A stretch of DNA of 64,000 nucleotides. Origin: Virgibacillus proomii (lineage in GTDB: Bacteria; Bacillota; Bacilli; Bacillales; Amphibacillaceae). The translations under genes were made by a program, and so were the position numbers. This document shows, in pieces, positions 54,821 to 63,422 of the stretch. Numbering within the stretch: the first letter of the stretch is position 1; every line of letters starts with the position of its first letter. Below the pieces are notes generated by a model. The model was not told where the DNA came from and ran no database searches. It worked only from the letters and a program-made list of their open reading frames with translations. Location: assembly GCF_018916875.1 (NCBI RefSeq), contig NZ_JAHLNO010000004.1, positions 124,001-188,000 of the forward strand. The letters run 5' to 3'.

Positions 54821-55717
54821 ATGCTACGTAAATGGAAAGTTATTACTTTACTCTTTATCTTTGTTGCTCTTGTTGGCTGTGTAGACAAAGAGATGAAAGT
54901 AAGTAGTGATGAATCCAAGGAAGAAAGGAAAGCGATAACTGAAAAAGATGTATTCCGTAAGCTGGAGGAAGAATATGATACGAAACTCGGTATTTACGCA
55001 CTGGACACTGGTACTAATCAAATTGTATCTTATCGAGCAGAGGATCGGTTTGCTTATGCTTCCACGCATAAAGTGCTTTCAGTAGGTGTTTTGTTGCAGC
55101 AGAACGATATAAATAAACTGGAGGAAGGTATTCTGATCAAAGAAGATGATCTTGTGAATTATAACCCAATTACTGAAAAACATGTCGGTGAACAGATGAC
55201 ATGGAGGGAAATTAGCGATGCTTCGATCCGGTATAGCGATAACGCTGCAGCTAACCACATATTAGAACAGATAGGTGGGCCAGAAGGCTTTAAGAAAGCA
55301 CTGCGTGACATCGGGGACGATGTGACTAACCCGGAAAGAATTGAACCATATTTAAATCAGGTAAAGCCAGGAGAAACAAGGGATACGAGTACTCCTAAAG
55401 CACTTGCGACCAGCCTGTATTCTTTCACTATTGGCGATGCTCTGACAAAAGAGAAACAGGATTTGTTGGTGGATTGGCTTAAGCGAAATACAACAGGGGA
55501 TAATTTAATCCGGGCAGGAGTCCCTAAAGGATGGGGAGTTGGCGATAAATCAGGGTCAGCGTCTTATGGGACTCGTAATGACATAGGTATCATTTGGCCA
55601 CCAAACGAAGACCCTATTATTCTCGCTGTTCTTTCCAGCCAAGCTGAAGAAGATGCCGAAGCAAACGATGAACTTATCGCAAAAGCGACCGAGGAAGTAA
55701 TTAGCATCTTAAAGTAA
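54821..55717 (+). CDS. bla: Class A beta-lactamase (lipoprotein form)
   Basis: About 298 residues. A signal peptide ends in the lipobox LVGC (Cys20), so the enzyme is probably lipid-anchored outside the membrane. The serine enzyme motifs are complete: STHK (nucleophile Ser81, Lys84), SDN (139-141), EPYLN with the general base Glu175, and KSG (243-245). It hydrolyses beta-lactams; the spectrum cannot be read from this. A TTG at 54812 is a possible earlier start. BlaI-type operators lie 420 bp upstream; no blaI or blaR1 is in the window. Confidence 0.92.
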   Translation: MLRKWKVITLLFIFVALVGCVDKEMKVSSDESKEERKAITEKDVFRKLEEEYDTKLGIYALDTGTNQIVSYRAEDRFAYASTHKVLSVGVLLQQNDINKLEEGILIKEDDLVNYNPITEKHVGEQMTWREISDASIRYSDNAAANHILEQIGGPEGFKKALRDIGDDVTNPERIEPYLNQVKPGETRDTSTPKALATSLYSFTIGDALTKEKQDLLVDWLKRNTTGDNLIRAGVPKGWGVGDKSGSASYGTRNDIGIIWPPNEDPIILAVLSSQAEEDAEANDELIAKATEEVISILK

Positions 55718-55815
55718 TAAATATCGTTCCCAATGTGCTTTTCTACTAAAACTTCATACTATGAACCTAGATATATTTTTAAATTAGATGAACAATATGA
55801 GTCGTCCTAAAGAGT

Positions 55816-56010
55816 GTGAAAAATAAAGAAACTATTACACAACATGCAGCTTTTGGATACTTAGCTGATTCATATGGTTTTAAACAAATTCCTATTGCAG
55901 GTTTATCTCAAGATATGAGCCAAGTGCTAAACAATTAAAAGAGTTAAAAAAGTTTGCGAAAAAATGGAAGAAATTTCTTGAAGTATATAGGCTAAACGTG
56001 CATTTTTAGT
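55816..56010 (+). pseudogene. Zinc/manganese ABC transporter binding-protein remnant
   Basis: KNKETITQHAAFGYLADSYG and FKQIPIAGLSQD, a frameshift, then AKQLKELKKFAKKWKKFLEV. The HAAFGYLAxxYG and PIAGLS motifs are those of ZnuA/AdcA-type solute-binding proteins (cluster A-I); the His is a zinc ligand. Only about 60 residues remain. Confidence 0.7.
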
Positions 56011-56085
56011 CATCACTCTCTGACCTCTCCACGGCTTTAAAATACTTAATAATAGCTTCATTGAAACTATGAACTTACTTCATTT

Positions 56086-56405
56086 TGATTGAAGTGCTGA
56101 GATATCGTTTTAAAAGTTATTCAGATGTTTCAATTGCTATCATGATGGCTGCTGGCTTATCTTTTTAGCACTTTGTTTAATGACAGTTAGCTAAATCCAT
56201 GAACCAATATTTATTTGGGTCTATTGTTACTGTAACCTCTAACCAAATTATTTATTTTAGTAATGGGATTGTTTTTTTATTTTTTTATTACAAAACGTGC
56301 ACTTTATACAATAGTAATCCATGAAGATGCTGCGGGGGTTGTTGGCTTTTCTGTAAAACTTCTTTCCTTCTCTTTTAGTGCGCTAGTTGGGCAGTATGAA
56401 TTATG
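56086..56405 (+). pseudogene. Zinc/manganese ABC transporter permease remnant
   Basis: LIEVLRYRFKSYSDVSIAIM, MAAGLSF, a stop, AKSMNQYLFGSIVTV and then NQIIYFSNGIVFLFF in shifting frames. The YSDVSIAI and YLFGSIVTV stretches are typical of ZnuB-type permeases. With the previous remnant this is what is left of one metal uptake operon. Confidence 0.65.
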
Positions 56406-56574
56406 AGGTCATAATTATCTGACATATTTGACTGTTTTGCAATATGATACTAAAATGTAATTAGCAATATTACTAAATAAAACTTTAGAGTTAATCATAG
56501 ATTACAAAGAATATACGTTAACAATTTTAGAGAAAGCCGTATAACTGTTAAAGGATATAAGGGGAAGTGATACT

Positions 56575-56892
56575 GTGTTTGTAGCTGCTAATAAGGATGA
56601 CCTGTTAATGGCTTTAAAAAATAAGGAACCCTATATATTGATTAAAGGTGATTATAAAAAAGAAGTAATAAAATTAGCAGATCACTCACTTTCTGAAAAA
56701 GAAACATTAGGCTTTGACTTAGGTTCAGCCGGTACTAGCAATATTTTAGCAGAGCTGTTTTATCAATTAGCCAATAAATTTAGTAATAAGCCCGACGAAA
56801 TAAAGACCATAGAAAGTAAATTGCGAAAATATAAACTGAAAAAAACTAATAAAGATGAAATAATTTTATATTTGCGGCAACTAGATTATTAA
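56575..56892 (+). CDS. Hypothetical protein, 105 residues
   Basis: Not recognised. It starts at GTG behind AAGGGGAAGTGATACT. FVAANKDDLLMALKNKEPYI, LIKGDYKKEV and LADHSLSEKETLGFDLGSAG suggest a small alpha/beta protein; a Gly/Ser-rich hydrophobic middle (GSAGTSNILAELFYQLANKF) and a Lys-rich helix end it. No signal peptide. It stands alone amid remnants; its frame is intact, so it may be under selection. Confidence 0.55.
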   Translation: MFVAANKDDLLMALKNKEPYILIKGDYKKEVIKLADHSLSEKETLGFDLGSAGTSNILAELFYQLANKFSNKPDEIKTIESKLRKYKLKKTNKDEIILYLRQLDY

Positions 56893-57050
56893 ACAATCTG
56901 GTTCTTGAAGTAATACTTTGGACACTTACAGTTAATTTTTTACTTGAGATAAGAGTTTTTATATTAACAGCTGATATGGATCATATGAAATGTTATTGAA
57001 GTTTGATATTATTACTGGAAATGTATTATCCGGTTTATACTCATAACTCA

Positions 57051-57078
57051 AAACCACCAGTTCACACTGGTGGCTTTA
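57051..57078. terminator. Bidirectional terminator between 56892 and the LPMO gene
   Basis: CCACCAGT / ACTGGTGG with 4-nt loop, T-rich on both strands. Confidence 0.7.
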
Positions 57079-57243
57079 AGTTTGTAACAATCATAAAAAG
57101 ATACAGCTTCCAATAATTTAGTTAAAACATTTTAAGTATAAAACCATGTGCAAACCAGCACATTATTTTTCGCTAACTTATAGTCGTATTCATGAAATAA
57201 TGTACTGTATTTTTTTAGTTCTTTCAGCATGGATTAAACCTAA

Positions 57244-58191
57244 TTAATCCAAAATTCTCCAAACATTGTTAGAGTCAGGAGTATCACCTAATGTCCACCA
57301 TTTTGCTTGATAAATAACGCCATTGTGGATTACCTTATCCCCGGCAAGATATACTTTAGATGGATCCCAAGGAGGGGTGTCGCTATTATCAACGGGATTG
57401 TCATGGTCATTATCATTTTTGCTTATTAATTCCCAAACTTGAGATTGATCAGGCTTTTCATTTTTGGTCCACCATTTTGCTTGATAAATGGCACCATTAT
57501 AAGAAACTTTATCTCCACTTACATACACTTTAGCTGAATCCCAAGCAGGCATCTCGTCAGAATTAACTGGGGGATCATCAGGCTCATTAGAATTACCACC
57601 AAAGTCAACATCAATTATATTATAAAATGCATTGGCAGTATCATAAATTTCCCAATAAGCAAGGATAACATGGTATCCACTTCGTTCCGGTACAAAACAG
57701 TTATGGCTTACTCTAGAGCCTGGGCGCTTTCCACCGTCATTAATCGTACAGAATAGTTCCAAATCGGAACGCTTTAATGGCTGATTAGGATCCCACCCCT
57801 CTTTTGTAATATAATATTCCCATTTATTAGTAGCATGAGCAGCAGTTAAAGTCCAAGAAAATGTATTCATACCACTTTTTATTGGGGTTTTTGCCCATCT
57901 GGTAGATGACTGCTCATCGAGGTTAGGAAATATCCCACCTGCACTAACAATTTTCCCATCAGGTACCCCTTGAATAGGGAAATTACCTGGACCTTCCAAA
58001 CTTTGAGGCTCATAAATAATAGCTCCACAATCTTTATTAACTTCTTCTTTACAGAGTAGAGCTCTACTTTTAGGAGAATCAACATAACCATGAGCTGATA
58101 CTTTAGTTGAAAAAGCCATCATAAATATTATTGCGATTAAAAGGCTGGTTAAAAGGAACAGTGATCTTGAAAGCGAAACTCTGAATACCAA
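57244..58191 (-). CDS. Chitin-active lytic polysaccharide monooxygenase (AA10) with two CBM5/12 modules
   Basis: 315 residues, secreted. Signal peptide 1-33 ends at VSA, so the mature chain begins with His34 (HGYVDSP), the N-terminal copper ligand; the second His of the brace is His119 in LTAAHATNKWEYYIT. The AA10 domain runs to about 200. Two chitin-binding modules follow (about 213-257 and 272-315), each with PxWDxxKVYxxGDKVxxNG and YQAKWWT. It breaks crystalline chitin by oxidation. The start is TTG behind AGAAGGGAG. No chitinase gene is nearby. Confidence 0.92.
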   Translation of the reverse strand: MVFRVSLSRSLFLLTSLLIAIIFMMAFSTKVSAHGYVDSPKSRALLCKEEVNKDCGAIIYEPQSLEGPGNFPIQGVPDGKIVSAGGIFPNLDEQSSTRWAKTPIKSGMNTFSWTLTAAHATNKWEYYITKEGWDPNQPLKRSDLELFCTINDGGKRPGSRVSHNCFVPERSGYHVILAYWEIYDTANAFYNIIDVDFGGNSNEPDDPPVNSDEMPAWDSAKVYVSGDKVSYNGAIYQAKWWTKNEKPDQSQVWELISKNDNDHDNPVDNSDTPPWDPSKVYLAGDKVIHNGVIYQAKWWTLGDTPDSNNVWRILD

Positions 58192-58621
58192 ATTATGCTT
58201 CTCCCTTCTAGAAAATTATATAGATTTACCAAAATAGACTCTAGTAAAAGATGAATTACTTACATAATATTGGTAAATCCATTTTAAAGTATACATACAT
58301 TGGGAAAATATGCAATGATTTTGCAAGGATTTTAATGTAAATTTATCTTATTATTTAAGACGTTCCTAATGTAATAGAGTAACGATTAGATTGATACATA
58401 ATCGAATTGTCCTTCGTACCGTTCTTGTTATACTAGAGTAAACATGTGAACTATGAGATTTTTTAAGGACAGATCGAAGTGCTGTTTTTCCAACGTGATC
58501 ACTCCACTATTTATAAAAAGGCTCCAAGGTTACACCACCCCTGACACTCTTTGATATAGCAACCTTACATGAAGCTTAGAAAGCAGGATCGATGTTGTGC
58601 ATACAACAACTTATCTGCTAG

Positions 58622-58809
58622 ATATGGTACAAGGAAAGCCTGTTGATTGTATTACCTTTATTGTAGAGACCAGGGAAGGTTGTAGGGTTGGCATGGGGCC
58701 TAATGGCACAGGGGGTTTCTCTACAATTACTGCTATACTGGGTATTGAAAAGCGATTACGAAGAACTTTCAATACTTGGAAAATCACCCAATTCAACATC
58801 TTTCAATAG
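58622..58809 (+). pseudogene. Possible ABC ATPase N-terminal remnant
   Basis: VDCITFIVETREGCRVGMGP followed by NGTGGFSTITAILGIEKRL looks like the first strands and P-loop of an ABC ATPase in which the Walker Lys-Ser has decayed (normally GPNGAGKST). No start with a binding site and a stop soon after. Low confidence. The rest of 58192-59028 is empty. Confidence 0.35.
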
Positions 58810-59028
58810 GTGGTGCCCAATTTCAAGAATCAAATTTTCAAGATAAAATAATGGTACATGACGCGTGTGAACATTGGAAATCTCTTTATAAGCATACGGT
58901 TTGTCTGCGTTTGCATTTATTTGCTTAGTCGGGAAGGGGGGGAGCAGTTGGTAAATTCTCTTTCAGAAAGATAACATCAACGCTTAGCAATTCTATATCG
59001 ATTTTTAAAAGAGATTAGAGTTTATACT

Positions 59029-59856
59029 ATGATTCATAAACTTGAGAAGAAAAACTATCAAAAGATACGGGCACTATTAACACCCGAGCAAAAAAATGAT
59101 CTAACTCTTAATGCGATTATTAACCTTACCAATAGGGGAACGATTTACGTAGATGATGTGGAACAACCTCGAACAGCATTGATAGATGTAACAGGGGTAT
59201 GTAGTATCTTTATTGGGGATGTTTCCAATGAACAATTTATCTCTCATCTACGTGAGTTTATTGAAAACCAATTGAAAATAGATACTTATGAATCCTGTGG
59301 GGGAACTTATTTTCTAGTGGTTATAACGGATGAAACGTGGGAAAAAGTACTACGAGATGTTATTTCTCATAGAGATTTTGAAATAGATTATGAAATATAT
59401 TATCAATTTAACAAAAGTCGTTTCAATTCTTTGAAAAAAAGTTATAAATCCTTACCAGATGGATATACCATAAAAAAAATTGATTCTGAAGTCATTAGTA
59501 ACGACCCGGATGAAATAATTTTTGATGTTTTAAGTGAATTTTGGTATTCAGTGGATGACTTTCTTCATCAGAGCTTCGGATACTGTGTTATGAAAGGAAA
59601 TAGAATAATCAGTGCTTGCTTGTCCTGCTGCGTGAACGAAAAAGATCATGAGATAAGTGTAGAAACATATGATGAAGAAGAAATGAATAAAGGTCTGGCA
59701 ACGTTGGTATGTACTGTGTATTTGGAGCATTGTATTGAAAATGGGATAACACCGCACTGGTCAACGCTTGAAACGAATGTCGAGTCGAAACAATTAGGAA
59801 AAAAACTGGGGTTTGAGTTTGAGTCGAAATGTAAGACACTTGAGTTCGAGTTTTAA
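59029..59856 (+). CDS. GNAT acetyltransferase, ZmaR-like
   Basis: 275 residues. The C-terminal half has the acetyl-CoA site with SVETYDEEEMNKGLATLVCT, VYLEHCIENG and ETNVESKQLGKKLGFEFE; the N-terminal half is a divergent partner domain, as in the GNAT_acetyltran family that includes the zwittermicin A resistance protein ZmaR. A role in drug or self-toxin resistance is possible but unproven. The binding site is weak (AAGAGATTAGAG). It stands alone, next to decayed DNA. Confidence 0.75.
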   Translation: MIHKLEKKNYQKIRALLTPEQKNDLTLNAIINLTNRGTIYVDDVEQPRTALIDVTGVCSIFIGDVSNEQFISHLREFIENQLKIDTYESCGGTYFLVVITDETWEKVLRDVISHRDFEIDYEIYYQFNKSRFNSLKKSYKSLPDGYTIKKIDSEVISNDPDEIIFDVLSEFWYSVDDFLHQSFGYCVMKGNRIISACLSCCVNEKDHEISVETYDEEEMNKGLATLVCTVYLEHCIENGITPHWSTLETNVESKQLGKKLGFEFESKCKTLEFEF

Positions 59857-60496
59857 GGATGGATGGTAAAAAATATTTTTCATTGGAGTCCAAATAACAA
59901 TTTTATACGTTAAGCATTCCTATAGATAGTGAAACACATATAAATAAATGATGCTATCTACAAACTATCTCCTTCATGGTGACCTCACCACTACCTTCCC
60001 AGCATGTAAACAAATCAATGAAAGATTCTTTACATTCCTATGGAAGCAGATATCACTCAGATCGAAATCGTTATCTTAAGATTGTAGTATACAATGAATA
60101 TTCTTAGAGGCCAGAAGGAGTATCTCCAAGGCTTGTTATATATAGTATCTCCAAAGGCTTTCGCGGCAAAGAACTTATCAATCATGGAATTTCATTCAGA
60201 AACCAAGTAGCAGAATTAAAGTAATGGAGTAATGGTCTACCACCTACATCCAATCTGTTCCCATGATAAAAAGATATACATCAAATTCTTTGGAGCAACG
60301 AGAATGTCCACCTGTTAGCGGTCATTTTCTTTTACTCGCTTTATCCCATATCCTTTATAATTAAAAAACTGTGTTATTTATATAGAATAACGTTGCATTT
60401 TGGTTACCTTTATTTACATCAACCGTATTAAAAGCCGTGTAGCTTATAGTCATGGTGAAACAACCCAAGGTGATTATCATTTATTATTAAATAATA
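59857..60496. other. Region without a supported gene
   Basis: About 640 bp, no convincing ORF on either strand and no repeat copy. An open bit before 60510 (RVAYSHGETTQGDYHLLL) may be the tail of something lost. Confidence 0.4.
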
Positions 60497-60525
60497 TTGA
60501 CTTTTTTTAGATTATCCTCTAACAT
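60497..60525 (+). promoter_or_regulatory. Promoter for marR
   Basis: TTGACT, 17-bp spacer, TAACAT, directly followed by the inverted-repeat operator. Confidence 0.75.
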
Positions 60526-60526
60526 G

Positions 60527-60547
60527 TTAGGTATCTAATATATTTGA
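60527..60547 (+). promoter_or_regulatory. Probable MarR operator upstream of its gene
   Basis: TTAGGTATCTAA followed by TATATTTGA. It is the reverse complement, with one mismatch in 21, of the site at 61007-61027. Confidence 0.75.
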
Positions 60548-60558
60548 GGGTGATCTGA

Positions 60559-60996
60559 TTGGAACTTTATCAACAAGTAAGACAAATTAATGAAGCTGAT
60601 TATGCCATTAATCGTCTTATTTACAAACACTATAAAAAATATCTAGCTAGTAATATTACTACGCAACAAGCTGTTCTGTTAGATATTGTCTATTTTGCTA
60701 AAAAAATCAATGTAGGTGAGATTGCTTTAGAAATGAACATTAGTTCTAGTGCAGTAAGTCAGCTTATTGCTAAGATGGAGAAAAAACAGTTCATTCATCG
60801 TACGATTAACCCTGAAAATCGCCGTGAAATTTTTATCACATTAGGTACTAAAGGGTGGGAGTATTTTAAGAAACAAGAGCATGTTGAACGGGCTGTGGCT
60901 AACCGTCTATTTTCTAAATTGACTTTCTCAGAACTAAATGAACTGGAACGAATTACAAAGAAATTAAAAAAGATTGCTTTAGAAGAATTCGTGTGA
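60559..60996 (+). CDS. MarR family transcriptional regulator
   Basis: 145 residues. Winged helix-turn-helix (about 35-105: VGEIALEMNISSSAVSQLIA, KMEKKQFIHRTINPENRREI, with the wing DP-like turn NPENRR). Start at TTG behind GAGGGTGATC. It precedes the serine hydrolase gene by about 50 bp, and mirrored copies of one operator stand before each gene, so it probably represses both. The ligand is unknown; a beta-lactam-like or peptide compound is only a guess from the partner. Confidence 0.88.
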   Translation: MELYQQVRQINEADYAINRLIYKHYKKYLASNITTQQAVLLDIVYFAKKINVGEIALEMNISSSAVSQLIAKMEKKQFIHRTINPENRREIFITLGTKGWEYFKKQEHVERAVANRLFSKLTFSELNELERITKKLKKIALEEFV

Positions 60997-61006
60997 ATTC
61001 TTCATA

Positions 61007-61027
61007 TCAAATATATTAGATATCTAA
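61007..61027 (+). promoter_or_regulatory. Probable MarR operator before the serine hydrolase gene
   Basis: TCAAATATATTAGATATC continuing to TCTAA, containing the palindrome TTAGATATCTAA. It lies 20 bp before the start codon at 61048, overlapping the expected promoter or transcript start. Confidence 0.75.
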
Positions 61028-61047
61028 TTTAATTAGGAGGCTTAAAT

Positions 61048-62259
61048 ATGCATCATACGATTTATTCTACGCTTGAAAGAATACAATTTAATGGTACTGT
61101 GTATGTAGAGACGGATAAAAACGAGAGCTTACATTTAACATTAGGCTTTGCAGATATGAATAATTCAGTACCTATTACAGAAAATACATTATTTAACATT
61201 GCTTCTGTGGGTAAGATGTACACGTCTGTGATGATACTACAGTTAATAGAAAGAGATTTGATTCGTTTTGAGGATAAGCTGACAAAATGGTTTTGTACTA
61301 AAAATTTTAAAAATGTAACTATTGAACATTTACTAAACCATACATCTGGTATTCCAGAGTACTTTTCGTCTCAAGAAGGGATTGAAGGGATCTTAAATAA
61401 TAAAGAACCTTATTTTCTGCCTGGGTGTGGTTGGCTTTATACTAATACAAACTATGTCTTGCTAGCTAAAATTATTGAACAAACAAGTAAACACTCTTAT
61501 GAGGATTATTTGCAAAAAATGATTGCCAATCCTTTGCAACTTGAATATACTACAACAAAGCCAAGACCTGAACAACTTGCTATCGGTAAACTATTTGATT
61601 ATATTCATAACAAATATATTCCTTTATCAGAAGATCCTATTTATAAAGATATTGATAAAAAATACAACTTTTATGGTGATGGTGGGATTTATTCTACAGC
61701 GAAGGAGATTTCCAAATTTTTAAAAGGGTTTATACAAGGTAGATTGGTATCACTGGAACTTGTAAAACGCGCATTAACTCCTACTCCTTTAAATGACAAA
61801 TATGGCTATGGCTTTATAATTCAAGAGAATTCATTTGGTCATTCGGGCGGATGGCCCGGTTATTCTTCACATTGTTCATGTTCTCTGACAAATGAAACAA
61901 TGACTATTCTCTTAACTAATGAAGAAATAAGCCCTTTTTATGAGCAACAAATATTAGCGTTCTTAAAGCAATCTCAAGACAGTAAAGAACCTAATGCTCC
62001 AAAACATCCCCGTATTATGTTAGCAAACAATAGTGATCATATAGAGGGGACTTATCAACTTTTTGATGAAAATCAAACTCGCTTTACGATTAAACGAGGT
62101 ATGAACTTCCATATTATATCCTTTGATGATCAACACGATACCCACTTGTTTAAAGTGGAGCCTGATCTCTACTGGATACGAAATACAATGAGTTATATCG
62201 ATATGTTAAATGGATTGTTTATTGAGGATGGTATCGAAATACCGTTCAAAAAACAATAG
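61048..62259 (+). CDS. Serine hydrolase of the class C beta-lactamase family
   Basis: 403 residues, no signal peptide, so probably cytoplasmic. Motifs: SVGK (Ser53, Lys56) in LFNIASVGKMYTS, YTN (131-133) and HSGG in FGHSGGWPGYS. A C-terminal lipocalin-like part (about 320-403) follows. Relatives include esterases, D-aminopeptidases and penicillin-binding proteins; the exact substrate is open. TTAGGAGG precedes the ATG. It is coupled to the MarR gene by shared operators. Confidence 0.85.
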   Translation: MHHTIYSTLERIQFNGTVYVETDKNESLHLTLGFADMNNSVPITENTLFNIASVGKMYTSVMILQLIERDLIRFEDKLTKWFCTKNFKNVTIEHLLNHTSGIPEYFSSQEGIEGILNNKEPYFLPGCGWLYTNTNYVLLAKIIEQTSKHSYEDYLQKMIANPLQLEYTTTKPRPEQLAIGKLFDYIHNKYIPLSEDPIYKDIDKKYNFYGDGGIYSTAKEISKFLKGFIQGRLVSLELVKRALTPTPLNDKYGYGFIIQENSFGHSGGWPGYSSHCSCSLTNETMTILLTNEEISPFYEQQILAFLKQSQDSKEPNAPKHPRIMLANNSDHIEGTYQLFDENQTRFTIKRGMNFHIISFDDQHDTHLFKVEPDLYWIRNTMSYIDMLNGLFIEDGIEIPFKKQ

Positions 62260-62295
62260 AGAACCACTTAGTCAAATGCTAAAGAAATATGTTTA

Positions 62296-62505
62296 AAAAC
62301 GTAGAAAAGTGCTTTCCTTTCAAGGAGTAAGAAGACTGCTTGAATAAGCATCAACGCAGAAAAAGCGCTTTTCTTTTTCAAGGACAAGAAGAACTACGAC
62401 AGCGAAACATCGCGGTTATTCAAGGAGGGTGCGAACTTAGTTTTTGATTTACTGCTTACTGCTTCAAGGAGAAAAACAACCCTTGAATAGGTTTCTCTTT
62501 ATTTT
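62296..62505 (+). repeat. Long R1-type repeat, right part
   Basis: Two internal units (AGAAAAGTGCTTTCC; CGCAGAAAAAGCGCTTTTCT and CTTTTTCAAGGACAAG) and an R1-like right end, TTGAATAGGTTTCTCTTTATT. The left R1 end is not recognisable. 62506-62807 shows nothing else. Confidence 0.6.
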
Positions 62506-62811
62506 GTAGAAGATCTCTGGCTGTACGCCGCTATCCGAGCGCTCTAGCTTTGGTTCTTAAAGCTCAATAACCATCAATCATGCTGAGTATTCTTGAACAG
62601 AATTTATTTCAAAAGTCTATCTTATCTTGGAGAGGGTATTTAGGATGATGCAAAGAGTGAATAAAACTTTGACTCCTTTTTTTGTAGTTTTAGATGCATG
62701 ATAGAATTTATTGAAAAGTATAAAAGGAGAGGGGCGTATTTTTTGGTTATAAAATCTTAGCGGCATAAAGGAAACCACCACATTTAGTACTGGGACAAAA
62801 TTCTATAAACA

Positions 62812-62849
62812 AAACACCGCTTTCCGTACAGTAAGGAATAGCGGTGTTT
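62812..62849. terminator. Hairpin terminator, probably for doxX
   Basis: AAACACCGCT / AGCGGTGTTT with inner TTCC / GGAA pairing; on the minus strand followed by TTTATAG. It lies about 90 bp after the doxX stop. Confidence 0.6.
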
Positions 62850-62939
62850 AGTCTAATTTATAATTTTTGATTATTGTAAGACCTTATCGATTTAAAGCAT
62901 CATAAACAGTTGTATAAAACTCACTCCATCCATTTGGTT

Positions 62940-63284
62940 TTATAGTAAGTTTATTATGGTTACAATTGAACCAAGTACTAATAAAACGAGTGGTATTAAC
63001 ATTTTGTTAAAAGAGTCCTTCATTTTAAGATGTGTAAATATTGCGCCTATCATCGTAACCATGATCATTAAACTCCCTATTACCGCTAATGACTTGATCC
63101 AGATCCCAATAATAATAGTAATGGCTGACGCTATTTCAAAAATTCCAGTAAATATACGGAAACTATTACTATACCCAAAATAATTAAAGCCTTTCTTCAT
63201 GTTTTCTGATACTAATTTTTGAATACCAAACATTAAACATCCTAATTCCAGTGTTATTTGTAAAACTATTGATAAAATAATCAT
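62940..63284 (-). CDS. DoxX family membrane protein
   Basis: 114 residues with four membrane segments (about 5-20, 45-62, 66-84 and 95-113). ELGCLMFGIQKLVSENMKKG, YFGYSNSFRIFTGIFEIASA and HLKMKDSFNKML match the DoxX/MhqP group. In B. subtilis mhqP lies with the nitroreductase gene mhqN in a quinone-stress operon controlled by a MarR protein; here too a nitroreductase gene is directly upstream on the same strand (135 bp). ATG at 63284 (a TTG at 63287 is adjacent). Confidence 0.78.
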   Translation of the reverse strand: MIILSIVLQITLELGCLMFGIQKLVSENMKKGFNYFGYSNSFRIFTGIFEIASAITIIIGIWIKSLAVIGSLMIMVTMIGAIFTHLKMKDSFNKMLIPLVLLVLGSIVTIINLL

Positions 63285-63422
63285 CAATATTAGTTCTTTC
63301 TAATATTTTTAGTTTAATTAATATTTTTATAGGGTGACAGTTTAAGAAATTGTACATTTATCCATATTTTTTCGGTGTACTTTAATATGGTACAGGCTAG
63401 ATCTTCGTACTCTAAGCAAAAA

